Positions 1-8,913 of a stretch of DNA of 64,000 bases are shown here, piece by piece (the stretch's first letter is position 1; every line of letters begins with the position of its first letter). Under the pieces are notes generated by a model. The model searched no databases, was not told the DNA's origin, and worked only from the letters and a program-made list of their open reading frames with translations. The position numbers and the translations under genes are program-made. Source of the DNA: Chromobacterium phragmitis (GTDB taxonomy: Bacteria; Pseudomonadota; Gammaproteobacteria; Burkholderiales; Chromobacteriaceae); the NCBI RefSeq assembly GCF_003325475.1, contig NZ_CP029495.1:2542001-2606000 (forward strand), given 5' to 3'.

Positions 1-24
1 GCCAAGCTCAAGGCGCTGGCATGA
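1..24 (+). CDS. 3' end of an upstream gene, partial (possibly rdgB)
   Basis: The first seven codons read A-K-L-K-A-L-A and end in TGA at 22-24, overlapping the ATG of the next gene by four bases (ATGA). The overlap implies translational coupling with hemW. rdgB (XTP/dITP pyrophosphatase) is a common upstream neighbour of hemW in proteobacteria, so it is the likeliest identity. Seven residues cannot prove it. Confidence 0.35.
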   Translation, partial: AKLKALA

Positions 25-1211
25 GCGTGGTCGACCTGTCGGCGCTGACGGGCGGCCTGCGCGAGCTGCCGCCCCTGGCGCTGTACGTGCATTTTCCGTG
101 GTGCATCCGCAAGTGCCCGTATTGCGACTTCAACTCGCACGAGCCGAAAAACGGCTTCGACGAGATGGCCTACGTCGACGCGCTGCTGCGGGATCTGGAA
201 TACTCGCTGCCCGAGGTATGGGGCCGTCCGCTGACCAGCATCTTCATGGGCGGCGGCACGCCCAGCCTGTTCAGCCCGCAGGCGATGGACGTCTTCCTGG
301 CCGGCGTGCGCGCGCGGATGAAGCTGCATCCGGACGCCGAGATCACGATGGAGGCCAATCCCGGCACCTTTGAGATCGAGCGTTTCCGCGGCTACCGCGA
401 GGCCGGCATCAACCGGCTGTCCATCGGCATCCAGAGTTTCGATCCCAAGCACTTGAAGGCGCTGGGCCGCATCCATGACGGCGACGAGGCCAAGCGCGCG
501 GTCGAGATCGCGCTGACCCACTTCGACAACGTCAATCTGGACCTGATGTACGCGCTGCCGGGCCAGACCCTGGGCGAGGCGCTGTCCGACCTGAACACCG
601 CGCTGTCCTACGGCATCACCCATCTGTCGGCCTATCATCTGACGATAGAACCGAATACGATGTTCGCGGCGCAAACGCCGAACAACCTGCCGGACGACGA
701 GGTGTCGGCCGACATGCAGGAAGCGATAGAATCCTGTCTGGCAGCCGCCGGTTTCGATCACTACGAAACCTCGGCCTTCGCCAAGCCCGGCCGCCATAGC
801 CGGCACAATCTCAATTACTGGCAGTTCGGCGACTACGTCGGCATCGGCGCCGGCGCCCACGGCAAGATCAGCAGCCATGCCGGCATCGTGCGCCAGATGC
901 GGCACAAGCAGCCGGCGGCCTATCTGAAGGCGGTGGCGGACGGCAATCCGCTGCAAAGCAGCCAGAAAGTCGCCCGCGCCGACTTGCCGTTCGAATTCAT
1001 GATGAATTTGCTGCGCCTGACCGGCGGCTTCGAGAGCCGCCTGTTCCAGGAACGCACCGGGCTGCCGCTGGCGCTGATCCGCCGCCAGCTGGACGACGCC
1101 CAGGCGCAAGGCCTGCTGGAGGGCGATGGCGCCATGCTGCGCCCGACGCTGAAAGGCCAGCGCTTTCTCAACGATTTGCTCACCCTGTTCCTCAAAGAAG
1201 GAGATGAATAA
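21..1211 (+). CDS. hemW: HemW-type radical SAM heme chaperone
   Basis: The 396-residue protein has the radical-SAM cysteine triad C28-x3-C32-x2-C35 in WCIRKCPYC, then the glycine-rich GGGTP SAM-binding motif near residue 78 and a C-terminal HemN_C-type wing. HemW proteins are homologous to coproporphyrinogen III dehydrogenase (HemN) but are thought to bind heme and insert it into respiratory enzymes. The length of about 380-400 residues fits HemW better than HemN (about 450). Its ATG overlaps the stop of the preceding gene, and its TAA shares one base with the ridA ATG (TAATG), so the three genes are probably co-translated. The name rests on length and overall resemblance, since HemN and HemW share motifs. 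Confidence 0.9.
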   Translation: MSVVDLSALTGGLRELPPLALYVHFPWCIRKCPYCDFNSHEPKNGFDEMAYVDALLRDLEYSLPEVWGRPLTSIFMGGGTPSLFSPQAMDVFLAGVRARMKLHPDAEITMEANPGTFEIERFRGYREAGINRLSIGIQSFDPKHLKALGRIHDGDEAKRAVEIALTHFDNVNLDLMYALPGQTLGEALSDLNTALSYGITHLSAYHLTIEPNTMFAAQTPNNLPDDEVSADMQEAIESCLAAAGFDHYETSAFAKPGRHSRHNLNYWQFGDYVGIGAGAHGKISSHAGIVRQMRHKQPAAYLKAVADGNPLQSSQKVARADLPFEFMMNLLRLTGGFESRLFQERTGLPLALIRRQLDDAQAQGLLEGDGAMLRPTLKGQRFLNDLLTLFLKEGDE

Positions 1212-1591
1212 TGGCTAAGGAAATTATCCACACCGACAAGGCTCCGGCTGCCATCGGCGCCTACTCGCAAGCCGTCAAGGCAGGCAACACCGTCTATCTG
1301 TCCGGCCAGATCCCGCTGGACCCGGCCACCATGGCCGTGGTGGAAGGTGGTTTCGCCGCCGAAACCCACCAGGTGTTCAAGAACATGAAGGCCGTGTGCG
1401 AGGCCGCCGGCGGCAGCCTGGACCAGATCGTCAAGCTCAACGCCTACCTGACCGACCTGTCCAACTTCGCCACCTTCAACGAAATCATGGGCCAGTACTT
1501 CAGCCAGCCGTTCCCGGCCCGCGCCGCCGTCGGCGTGGCCAGCCTGCCCAAGGGTGTGCTGGTGGAGGCCGAAGCGGTGCTGGTGCTGTAA
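1211..1591 (+). CDS. ridA: RidA family enamine/imine deaminase
   Basis: This 126-residue protein has the RidA (YjgF/YER057c/UK114) pattern: an N-terminal IHTDKAPAAIGAYSQAV block, the SGQIPLDP loop, and a C-terminal FPARAAVGVASLPKG segment whose arginine holds the substrate carboxylate. RidA forms trimers and hydrolyses reactive 2-aminoacrylate-type imines released by PLP enzymes. The length is typical. The start overlaps the hemW stop by one base and GAAGGAG lies just upstream. A strong bidirectional terminator follows. Confidence 0.93.
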   Translation: MAKEIIHTDKAPAAIGAYSQAVKAGNTVYLSGQIPLDPATMAVVEGGFAAETHQVFKNMKAVCEAAGGSLDQIVKLNAYLTDLSNFATFNEIMGQYFSQPFPARAAVGVASLPKGVLVEAEAVLVL

Positions 1592-1612
1592 GCGCGCCGC
1601 GTCCGCGATGAA

Positions 1613-1640
1613 AAAAAGCCCCGGAACACCGGGGCTTTTT
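1613..1640. terminator. bidirectional rho-independent terminator
   Basis: A perfect 12-bp stem (AAAAAGCCCCGG with CCGGGGCTTTTT) closes on an AACA loop. The A and T tracts make it work both ways, ending ridA on the plus strand and the convergent lipoprotein gene on the minus strand. Confidence 0.92.
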
Positions 1641-1654
1641 GTTGGGCAGGGGAT

Positions 1655-3424
1655 TCAGCGCAGCTGATAGCGGGTGTAGAGGCCCCGGCCTTGTTTATCC
1701 TGGCTCCAGATCGTTACGCGCAGGAAGTCGGGCGAGGTCAGCGTGGGACTCTTGCGGGCGTTAAGCGTCAGCGGGTTGGCCAGTGCGCCCGCGTTGTCTT
1801 CGATGCGTTGCGGCTGGCCTTTTTGACGCATGTCCAGCAACAGGCTGTTGAACCAGAGCCGCGGCGGCATTTGCCAGGCGAGTTTCAGATCGCTGGCGCC
1901 GTTGGCCTTGGCGAGCGCCTGCAGCGTGTCGCTTGTCAGAGCGGGAAAGGCCTGCTGAGCGATTTCGGCGGCGGTGAACAGCGGCGCGCGTGGGCTGAAG
2001 TCCTTGCCGACCGGCTGGGCGAAGCGGTCATCGGCGTAAAAGCGCAATTTCAGAGCGTTCCGGCTCAAGGCGTCGTTGTAGACGGCGGCGAAGCTATCGG
2101 GCGTCAGGTAGTTCACCGGGCAATGATAGTCAGGATTCGCCGATGCCAGCTCCTGTGGCTCCAGTTGCGCGCACTTGGCATTTTCCTTCAGGGTCAGGAT
2201 GGCTTTGCCGTCCGCCAGCAGCAGGGCGCTGCGGGCGACAATGTGCGCGGCGGGACGGTCTGGCTGGCTGTAGATCGGGTTGTCGTGCCGGGCATATTGG
2301 CTGAGCATCAGGTTCAGCAGGCTGACCTTGACGTTGCTCTTGTCGGCGGCGCTGATGATCTGGCGGGCCCCAGATCCCATCTCCAAGGAGACCGGGCTGT
2401 CATTTCCCGCCAGCTTCCAGCCTTCCTTCTGCAAGCGGGCCTTCATGCGGAAATAACTGGGCGCCATGCCCGCCACGCGGACCGTCATTGAAATCTGACA
2501 GAGCGCGGCGCTGTAACAGGTTTCCACCTTTGGCGGCGAGAAACGTCCGCCGACATAGGTTTCTCCGTATCCGGCGTCCTCCATTTCCCGCGCCAGATAT
2601 TGCGCCGCGTTGTCGCCGTCAAACTGGAAATCGTCGCTGAGCAACGCCGCCAGGCGCTTGTCCAGGCCGTCCGCGCTGAGATAGGCGGCGTTCAATTGCG
2701 CCGCCAGTTCATCCAGCCGGCTCAGGTCCGGCAGGTCGTCGGCCGGCAAGGGGTTCGGCTTTTGATCCCGGCTCACCATGGTGGCGGCCTGGGCGCGCTT
2801 GCTTTGCAGGCGCATGGTTCCCGCCTGGCTGCCGGCGGAAACCTCCACCATTTCCAGCAATTTGTCGTGCCCGGTCTTGTCGGCGGCGAAAGCCGTCCGC
2901 AGCAGATCGGCGCGGCTGTCCAGGCCGACGGCCTGCATCAAGGGAGCCAGCGCGGTTTTCAGGCTGGCTTGGCTCTGGTTCAGCTTGGCGCTGTCGAATT
3001 TGGCCGCGCAAACCGCGGCGTTGAGGAAGCATTCGTTCGCCTCGGTGTCGCTGCTCATCGACAGAATGGCGTCGGACAGCGGCGTGATGTTGACGGTCCC
3101 CGTTTGAGTGGCGACCGAGTGGAGAGACACCGGCACGCCGCCGATCAGTCCGGTAGCTTCCAGCAGCGCCGGCGAGGCGAACTGGCTCAAGTCGGCGCTG
3201 TAGCGGCCTTGCGCGTCGGTTTGGACTGTAATCGAGTGGCCTTGGACGTCTTTGATCGTGATTGAGCCATTGTCCAATGGGGAGCCGGAAGCCGCGGTGC
3301 CGTTGATCTGGCCGAGCGTCTGAGCATTGCCGCCGGATGTGGAGTGGCTGTCGTCGCCTCCGCAAGCGGCCAGCGCGAACGCGATGGCCAATGCGAGAGC
3401 GGATTGCTTCATCACAGTATTCAT
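1655..3424 (-). CDS. large lipoprotein of unknown function
   Basis: The 589-residue protein begins with a lipoprotein signal peptide ending in a lipobox, LAA-C21, followed by a GGDDS linker; Asp at +4/+5 does not settle which membrane. Residues about 40-95 resemble a small beta-sandwich regulatory domain (IN-G-TAASGSPLDNGSITI ... TDAQGRYSADLSQF), a fold often placed next to the anchor in surface lipoproteins. The remainder is mixed alpha/beta with paired cysteines and matches no family I recognise. A second in-frame ATG four codons in (MKQSALAL) is an equally good start. It is a single-gene unit convergent with ridA. No function is proposed beyond envelope location. Confidence 0.75.
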   Translation of the reverse strand: MNTVMKQSALALAIAFALAACGGDDSHSTSGGNAQTLGQINGTAASGSPLDNGSITIKDVQGHSITVQTDAQGRYSADLSQFASPALLEATGLIGGVPVSLHSVATQTGTVNITPLSDAILSMSSDTEANECFLNAAVCAAKFDSAKLNQSQASLKTALAPLMQAVGLDSRADLLRTAFAADKTGHDKLLEMVEVSAGSQAGTMRLQSKRAQAATMVSRDQKPNPLPADDLPDLSRLDELAAQLNAAYLSADGLDKRLAALLSDDFQFDGDNAAQYLAREMEDAGYGETYVGGRFSPPKVETCYSAALCQISMTVRVAGMAPSYFRMKARLQKEGWKLAGNDSPVSLEMGSGARQIISAADKSNVKVSLLNLMLSQYARHDNPIYSQPDRPAAHIVARSALLLADGKAILTLKENAKCAQLEPQELASANPDYHCPVNYLTPDSFAAVYNDALSRNALKLRFYADDRFAQPVGKDFSPRAPLFTAAEIAQQAFPALTSDTLQALAKANGASDLKLAWQMPPRLWFNSLLLDMRQKGQPQRIEDNAGALANPLTLNARKSPTLTSPDFLRVTIWSQDKQGRGLYTRYQLR

Positions 3425-3578
3425 TATGCGAGTTGTTTTAGTTTGGCGAAGCGTTGAGAAATAGTTAGGATGAAATAGTACATTGACATTTATTTTGTGT
3501 CATTTATGTCCAGGCGAGCAGTGGCGGGATGGCGGAGAGTTGGGCATGGTTCCGAGATTGAGACTCTGAGGCCGCGAG

Positions 3579-4043
3579 ATGAAAAATCTTTTCCTGCTGG
3601 GCCTGCTGTTAGGTGCGGATCTGTGTTCAGCCGAAGTGTTCAAGTGCAGGAGCGCCGACGGCAGCGTGGTCTATGGCCAGCAGCCGTGTCCGCCGGGGAG
3701 CCAGCCGCTGGAGATGTCCAGCCATCCGTTCAGCGTGATCGAGCAGAACGACGGCGGCCAGGCGGCGAAGCGCTACCGCGAGCAATTGCGGCAGTGGTCC
3801 GACAAACAAGACAAAAGCCGGCAGGCGGATGCCAAGTTCGAGCGGCGCGAGCGGGCCGCCCAACGCAAGAAGTGGCTGGCCGAGCGCGAGCATTGCCGCC
3901 GGCTGGACGCCAAGCGCGCGTCGCTGGACGCCAGCCTGCGCGGCGGGCAGCCGCTGCGGGAGGCGGAGCGCGCGAAGGCGCGCCTTGCCAAGGTGGAGGA
4001 TCAGATGCTGGATCGGGCATGCCATCTATATAAGGAGGATTGA
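3579..4043 (+). CDS. secreted DUF4124-domain protein
   Basis: The 154-residue protein has a signal peptide (MKNLFLLGLLLGADLCSA, cleavage before EVFKC). A DUF4124-like N-terminal motif follows: EVFKCRSADGSVVYGQQPCP, with the paired cysteines and aromatic/glycine pattern of that family. The rest is a highly charged, probably helical coiled region rich in Arg, Lys, Glu and Ala. DUF4124 proteins are exported and of unknown function. The stop codon overlaps the start of the following PhzF-like pseudogene, with a good AAGGAGG site for that gene inside this one's 3' end. The two were therefore once translationally coupled. Confidence 0.8.
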   Translation: MKNLFLLGLLLGADLCSAEVFKCRSADGSVVYGQQPCPPGSQPLEMSSHPFSVIEQNDGGQAAKRYREQLRQWSDKQDKSRQADAKFERRERAAQRKKWLAEREHCRRLDAKRASLDASLRGGQPLREAERAKARLAKVEDQMLDRACHLYKED

Positions 4044-4596
4044 TGGACGCTTACCGATTCCAGATCGTCAGCGTCTTCGCCGAACAACGCTTCGGCGGCA
4101 ATCCGCTGGCGGCGTTCGCCGATGCCGCCGGCTGGCCGGACGAAGACATGCAACGGATCGCGCGGCAGTTCAACCTGTCCGTAAGCGTATTCCTGTTTCC
4201 CGGCAACGCCGGATGCGCCGCCATCCCGCGCTGGGCGGCGCGGCGAGCTGGGTGACGATTTCACGCTGCGCACCCGCTCCGGCTTGATCCCGATCCGCCA
4301 TGCCGGCGTGGTTCACCCGGCATGCGACGCTGCGGCCTGGACGCAGCATCGCCTATGTCTGGCATCAGGATGGCGGCGTCGCCACCGCGCGGCTGTTTTT
4401 CGAGCAGTTGGGCTCGGTGATAGAAGACCCCGGCAGCGCCTGCGCCAACTAGGGCGGCCGGTGCGCGCTGAACGGTCTTGCGCCGCTGTCGCGGCGGGTG
4501 GAGCAGGGCGAGGCGATCAGCCGGCCCAGTCGGCTGTATCTGGATGTGGACGCGGATGGCGCACTCAGCTCATGGGAGAGGGTGAATTCCGCGGCG
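4043..4596 (+). pseudogene. decayed PhzF-family isomerase pseudogene
   Basis: The reading starts well at ATG 4043 with the PhzF N-terminus (FQIVSVFAEQRFGGNPLA) but is broken repeatedly. Frame 2 carries residues to about 4195 (NLSVSVFLFPGN). A jump to frame 3 near 4250 continues with GDDFTLRTRSGLIPIRHAG. Frame 1 from about 4348 gives IAYVWHQDGGVATARLFFEQ and then the family motif GSACAN. That motif is followed by an in-frame TAG at 4450-4452, where an intact gene would read Leu, before GGRCALNGLAPLSRRVEQGE. The total is about 550 bp against roughly 800-900 bp for intact family members, so internal sequence is also missing. At least two frameshifts, a nonsense codon and deletions make a functional product very unlikely. 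Confidence 0.85.
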
Positions 4597-4696
4597 GACT
4601 CCGTCACCCGGCTTGACTGGCTTGCCTGCTATTGGCATCCTAGAGCCGCTACTCCAAACTGTTGTTTCATAACAAACGAGACGAGGAAAAAACATC

Positions 4697-5128
4697 ATGA
4701 TCCGAATCGCCAAAGCCGCCTGCTTCGCGACCGCGCTGGGCCTGCTCAGCCAGCTGGCGCTGGCAGGCAGCGCCGCTGGCCTGTGGAAGACCATAGACGA
4801 CGAAACCAAGCAGGCCAAGGCCCTGGTGCAGATCAACGAGGGCGCCAACGGCGAGTTGACCGGCAAGGTGATCAAGCTCTACCTGCATCCCGACGCGGTG
4901 TGCGACAAGTGCGACGGCGCCAACAAGGGCAAGCCGGTGAACGGCATGCAGATCCTGTGGGGCCTGAAGAAGAACGGAGAGGAATGGTCGGACGGCCAGA
5001 TCCTGGATCCGAAGTCCGGCAAGATCTACACCTCCGGCGCCAAGCTGATCGAAGACGGCAAGAAGCTGCGCGTGCGCGGCTACATTGGGCCCTTCTTCCG
5101 CACCCAGGTGTGGGAGCACCAGCAGTAA
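4697..5128 (+). CDS. exported DUF2147 family protein
   Basis: The 143-residue protein has a cleavable signal peptide (about 23 residues, ending LSQLALA-G). The mature domain starts GLWKTIDDETKQAKALVQI, contains C-x2-C in VCDKCDGANKGKPVNG, and ends GFFRTQVWEHQQ-like (IGPFFRTQVW). This is the DUF2147 pattern of small periplasmic beta-barrel-like proteins whose ligand is not established. GAGGA at 4683-4687 is a plausible ribosome site. The gene stands alone between the PhzF pseudogene and recG and has its own terminator. Confidence 0.85.
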   Translation: MIRIAKAACFATALGLLSQLALAGSAAGLWKTIDDETKQAKALVQINEGANGELTGKVIKLYLHPDAVCDKCDGANKGKPVNGMQILWGLKKNGEEWSDGQILDPKSGKIYTSGAKLIEDGKKLRVRGYIGPFFRTQVWEHQQ

Positions 5129-5152
5129 GCCGGCGGTTCTGACCGAATGACG

Positions 5153-5185
5153 AGGCGGAAGCCGGCGCGAGCCGCTTCCGCCTTT
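5153..5185 (+). terminator. rho-independent terminator after the DUF2147 gene
   Basis: AGGCGGAAGC at 5153-5162 pairs with GCTTCCGCCT at 5174-5183, with an 11-base loop and a short T run. It overlaps the region where the recG -35 element should lie. Confidence 0.7.
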
Positions 5186-5197
5186 CGCATTGTTGGG

Positions 5198-5203
5198 TAC
5201 AAT
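5198..5203 (+). promoter_or_regulatory. candidate -10 element of recG
   Basis: GGGTACAATCG contains TACAAT, ending only eight bases before the recG ATG. If this hexamer is used, transcription begins at or next to the start codon and the mRNA is nearly leaderless. No convincing -35 was found. Confidence 0.4.
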
Positions 5204-5211
5204 CGCTACTC

Positions 5212-7260
5212 ATGAATTCGCCGATCGATCTCGCCAACCAGCCGCCGGCGGCGCCGGCCGCGCTGGTCAAAAAGCTGGAGAAGCTGGGCATACGCCGCCG
5301 CTTCGACCTGGTGCTGCACCTGCCGCTGCGCTACGAGGATGAAACCCACATCTATCCGATCGCCGACGCGCCTTACGGCCAGCCGGCGCTGGTGGAGGGC
5401 ACCGTCACCGCGCACGAGGTCAGCTACAAGCCGCGCAAGCAGCTCAGGGTGCAGATCGAGGACGGCAGCGGCACGCTGATGCTGCGCTTCATCCATTTTT
5501 ACCCCAGCCAGCTCAAGCAGTTCGCCGAGGGCAGCCGCATCCGCGCGCTGGGCGAAATCCGCCGCGGCTTCGCCGGCGACGAGATGGTCCATCCCAAGAC
5601 CCGCGAGGTGCGCGAGGGCGCGCCGCTGGCCGACAGCCTGACGCCGGTGTACCCGACGGTCAACGGCCTGACCCAGCCGGTGCTGCGCAAGCTGGTGCAT
5701 GCCGAGCTGAAATCGCAGCGGCTGGACGAGTTGCTGCCGGCGCCGCTGATGGCGCCGCTGGCGCTGCAGCCGTTCGCCGACGCCATCCGCCTGCTGCACC
5801 AGCCGCCGCCGGAATGGTCGGCGCAGCAGCTGGCCGATCCGCGGCTGCCGGCCTGGCAGCGGCTGAAATTCGACGAGCTGCTGGCGCAGCAGCTGTCGAT
5901 GCGCCTCGCCTACCGCGCGCGCCGGCTGGGCCACGCGCCGCGCATCGCCGGCGACGGCAGCCTGAGCGGAAAACTGCTGGCCAGCCTGCCGTTCCAGCTG
6001 ACCGGCGCCCAGCGCAGGGTGCTGGACGAAATCCGCGCCGACCTGCGCCAGCCGCATCCGATGCACCGGCTGCTGCAGGGCGATGTCGGCAGCGGCAAGA
6101 CCATCGTCGCCGCCCTGGCCGCGCTGTCGGCGATCGAGGCCGGCTACCAGGTGGCGCTGATGGCGCCGACCGAAATCCTGGCCGAGCAGCATTACCTGAA
6201 GCTGTCCGGGTGGCTGGCGCCGCTGGGCATCGGCGTGTCCTGGCTGTCCGGCAGCCTGCGGAAGAAGGCGAAGCAGCAGGCGCTGGACGAGATCGCCTCC
6301 GGCCGGTGCCGGCTGGCGGTGGGCACTCATGCCCTGTTCCAGGACGACGTCGCCTTCCAGAAGCTGGGGTTGGCCATCGTCGACGAGCAGCACCGCTTCG
6401 GCGTCGGCCAGCGGCTGGCGCTGCAGGACAAGGGCGAGGAGCCGCACCAACTGATGATGTCGGCCACGCCGATTCCGCGCACGCTGGCGATGAGCTTCTA
6501 CGCCGATCTCGACGTATCGGCGATAGACGAGCTGCCGCCGGGCCGCACGCCCATCGTCACCAAGCTGATCGGCAGCCCGCGCCGCGCCGAGGTGGTGCAG
6601 TTCGTCGAGAAGACCTGCGCCGAGGGCAACCAGGCCTACTGGGTGTGCCCGCTGATCGAGGAGTCCGAGGCCTTGCAGCTGCAGACGGCGGTGGATTGCC
6701 ACCAGCAGCTGCAGCAGGATCTGCCGCAACGGCGGATCGGCCTGGTGCACGGCCGCATGAAGGCGGCGGAGAAAGCCGAGGTGATGGCGGCATTCGGGGC
6801 GGGCCAGTTGGACGTGCTGGTGGCGACGACGGTGATCGAAGTGGGCGTGGACGTGCCCAACGCCAGCCTGATGGTGATCGAGCACGCCGAGCGCATGGGG
6901 CTGGCGCAACTGCATCAGCTGCGCGGACGGGTGGGGCGGGGCAGCGCGCGCAGCGTGTGCGTGCTGTTGTTCGAAAACCCCTTATCCGATCTGGCCAAGG
7001 CCAGGCTGAAGGTGATCTACGAGAATACCGACGGTTTCGAGATCGCGCGGCAGGACTTGCAGATACGCGGGCCGGGCGAATTCCTCGGCGCGCGGCAGAG
7101 CGGCCTGCCGATGCTGCGCTTCGCCGACCTGGAGCAAGACCAGGCGCTGCTGGAGGCGGCGCGGGATCTGGCGCCTGTCCTGCTGGAGCGCTGGCCGCGG
7201 GAGGCGGAGGCGCATCTGGAGCGCTGGCTGGCCGGGCGCGAGCAATTTCTCAAAGCGTAA
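5212..7260 (+). CDS. recG: ATP-dependent DNA helicase RecG
   Basis: The 682-residue protein is a full-length RecG. It has an N-terminal wedge/OB region that recognises branched DNA (residues about 1-150), then a superfamily 2 motor with Walker A GDVGSGKT near residue 290. The DEQH box is at 391-394 and motif III reads MSATPIPRT. Late motifs include IEVGVDVPNA and QLRGRVGRG. RecG regresses stalled forks and moves Holliday and D-loop junctions. The ATG follows a possible -10 element very closely and no strong ribosome site precedes it. The gene is followed by a hairpin that reads as a terminator only on the opposite strand. Confidence 0.97.
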   Translation: MNSPIDLANQPPAAPAALVKKLEKLGIRRRFDLVLHLPLRYEDETHIYPIADAPYGQPALVEGTVTAHEVSYKPRKQLRVQIEDGSGTLMLRFIHFYPSQLKQFAEGSRIRALGEIRRGFAGDEMVHPKTREVREGAPLADSLTPVYPTVNGLTQPVLRKLVHAELKSQRLDELLPAPLMAPLALQPFADAIRLLHQPPPEWSAQQLADPRLPAWQRLKFDELLAQQLSMRLAYRARRLGHAPRIAGDGSLSGKLLASLPFQLTGAQRRVLDEIRADLRQPHPMHRLLQGDVGSGKTIVAALAALSAIEAGYQVALMAPTEILAEQHYLKLSGWLAPLGIGVSWLSGSLRKKAKQQALDEIASGRCRLAVGTHALFQDDVAFQKLGLAIVDEQHRFGVGQRLALQDKGEEPHQLMMSATPIPRTLAMSFYADLDVSAIDELPPGRTPIVTKLIGSPRRAEVVQFVEKTCAEGNQAYWVCPLIEESEALQLQTAVDCHQQLQQDLPQRRIGLVHGRMKAAEKAEVMAAFGAGQLDVLVATTVIEVGVDVPNASLMVIEHAERMGLAQLHQLRGRVGRGSARSVCVLLFENPLSDLAKARLKVIYENTDGFEIARQDLQIRGPGEFLGARQSGLPMLRFADLEQDQALLEAARDLAPVLLERWPREAEAHLERWLAGREQFLKA

Positions 7261-7268
7261 AAAAAAAT

Positions 7269-7296
7269 CCGCCGCGATTGGGGGAAATCGCGGCGG
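7269..7296 (-). terminator. minus-strand terminator-like hairpin behind recG
   Basis: An 11-bp stem (CCGCCGCGATT with AATCGCGGCGG) has an A7 run on its left side, which becomes a T run on the minus strand. It would stop antisense readthrough from the pit gene into recG. It lacks a T tract on the plus strand. Confidence 0.55.
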
Positions 7297-7411
7297 CGAG
7301 GGAGGATTGCTGCAAACAAAAGAAACCATTAATGAAGCAGCGCTATATTAGCAAACCATGAATTTTTGGTTCAAGCGCGGACTAACGCGCCGTTGACCTG
7401 GATCAAGCAAG

Positions 7412-7439
7412 AAAAAAGCCGCTCGATGAGCGGCTTTTT
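7412..7439. terminator. bidirectional rho-independent terminator
   Basis: AAAAAA-GCCGCTC, loop GAT, GAGCGGC-TTTTT. It sits between the convergent recG and pit genes and can serve both. Confidence 0.88.
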
Positions 7440-7458
7440 CGTTCGGGCGCCGTATGGG

Positions 7459-8913
7459 TCAGAACCACTGCGCCGCCAGGTAGTACAGGCCGGCGGCCAG
7501 CGCCATCGAGGCCGGCAGCGTGAACACCCAGGCCAGCGCGATGGAGCGGATGGTGCTCATCTGCAGGCCCGCCTTGTCGGCGATCATGGTGCCGGCCACG
7601 CCGCTGGATAGCACGTGGGTGGTGGACACCGGGAAGCCGAACCAGCTGGCAAGGCCGATGGAGACGGCGGCGGTGGCCTGCGCGGCCACGCCCTGGGCGT
7701 AGGTCATGTCCTTCTTGCCGATGCCTTCGCCCACGGTCTTCACCACGCGGCGCCAGCCTATCATGGTGCCGATGCCCAGCGCCAAGGCCACGGCGACGAT
7801 CACCCAGGTGGGCGCGTATTCGGTGGTGGTGGTCAGATCCTTGCGCAGATTGCTCAGCAGCTGCTTCTCGTCGGAAGACAAGTTGGGCAGGACGGCGGCC
7901 TTCTTGGCGGCGTCGTCCAGGCACAGCAGCTGAGTGCGCACGTCCCAGCGCTGAGAGGCGCTCAGGTTGTGGTAGTCGTTGCCGTCGCCCATCAGTTGCA
8001 GCAGCTGGTTGGCGGTGGCCACGGTTTGCTGCGGGTGGCACTCATACTGGCTGGTGCTGGTGGACTTGACGATGATCTTGGACAGGTCGGCCTCGTGGCG
8101 CTGGTAGAACTGCTGCAGGTGCTGCGCCGCGTCGCGGGTGCGCTCCAGCTGATACGGTGTGCTGTCCAGATTGAGCACGAACTTGGCCGGCACGATGCCG
8201 ATCAGCACCAGCATCACCAGGCCCACGCCCTTCTGGCCGTCGTTGGAGCCGTGGGCGAAGCTGACGCCCATCGCCGACACGATCAGCATGAAGCGGGTCC
8301 AGAACGGGGGATGCTTGCGGCCTTCCACTTGCTGGCGCTGGTACGGCGTCTTGTGGACGTTGCTGCGCGGGCGGTAGCGCCGCAGCAGGATGACGATCAG
8401 GCCCGCCATCACCGCGCCGGCGATCGGCGACACCAATAGCGAGGCGCCGACATCGATGGCCTTGCCCCAGTTGATGCCGTGCGACAGCGAGGTGTTGTTG
8501 ATGAAGCTGTTGGCCACGCCGACGCCCAGAATGGCGCCGATCAGCGTGTGGCTGCTGGATGCCGGCAGGCCCAGGTACCAAGTGCCCAGGTTCCACAGGA
8601 TGGCGGCGGCCAGCAACGCGAACACCATCGCCATGCCGCGGCTGGTATTCACCGAGATCAAGAGGTCCACCGGCAGCAGGTGGACGATGGCGTAGGCGAC
8701 CGCCAGGCCGCCGCTCATCACGCCGAGGAAGTTGCAGACGCCGGAGTAGAACACGGCGAGGCGGGGCTTCATCGACTGGGTGTAGATGACGGTGGCGACG
8801 GCGTTGGCGGTATCGTGAAAACCGTTGATGAACTCAAAGGCGAGCACGAAGCCCAGGGAAAGCATCAAAGTGATGGCTACATGGGTATCGAGCCCGGAGA
8901 ACAGGTCCAGCAT
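7459..8913 (-). CDS. pitA: PiT family inorganic phosphate transporter
   Basis: The 484-residue polytopic membrane protein has both halves of the PiT signature: FINGFHDTANAVATVIYTQ near residue 28 and AHGSNDGQKGVG in the second half. The GLPASSSHTLIGA and FPVSTTHVLSSG repeats match the family. A long hydrophilic segment between about residues 255 and 365 divides the two membrane halves, as in PitA proteins. These carriers move metal-phosphate with protons at low affinity. The gene lies downstream of and in the same direction as pstSCAB, at the place where phoU often sits, but 245 bases separate it from pstB, so it probably has its own promoter. Confidence 0.92.
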   Translation of the reverse strand: MLDLFSGLDTHVAITLMLSLGFVLAFEFINGFHDTANAVATVIYTQSMKPRLAVFYSGVCNFLGVMSGGLAVAYAIVHLLPVDLLISVNTSRGMAMVFALLAAAILWNLGTWYLGLPASSSHTLIGAILGVGVANSFINNTSLSHGINWGKAIDVGASLLVSPIAGAVMAGLIVILLRRYRPRSNVHKTPYQRQQVEGRKHPPFWTRFMLIVSAMGVSFAHGSNDGQKGVGLVMLVLIGIVPAKFVLNLDSTPYQLERTRDAAQHLQQFYQRHEADLSKIIVKSTSTSQYECHPQQTVATANQLLQLMGDGNDYHNLSASQRWDVRTQLLCLDDAAKKAAVLPNLSSDEKQLLSNLRKDLTTTTEYAPTWVIVAVALALGIGTMIGWRRVVKTVGEGIGKKDMTYAQGVAAQATAAVSIGLASWFGFPVSTTHVLSSGVAGTMIADKAGLQMSTIRSIALAWVFTLPASMALAAGLYYLAAQWF

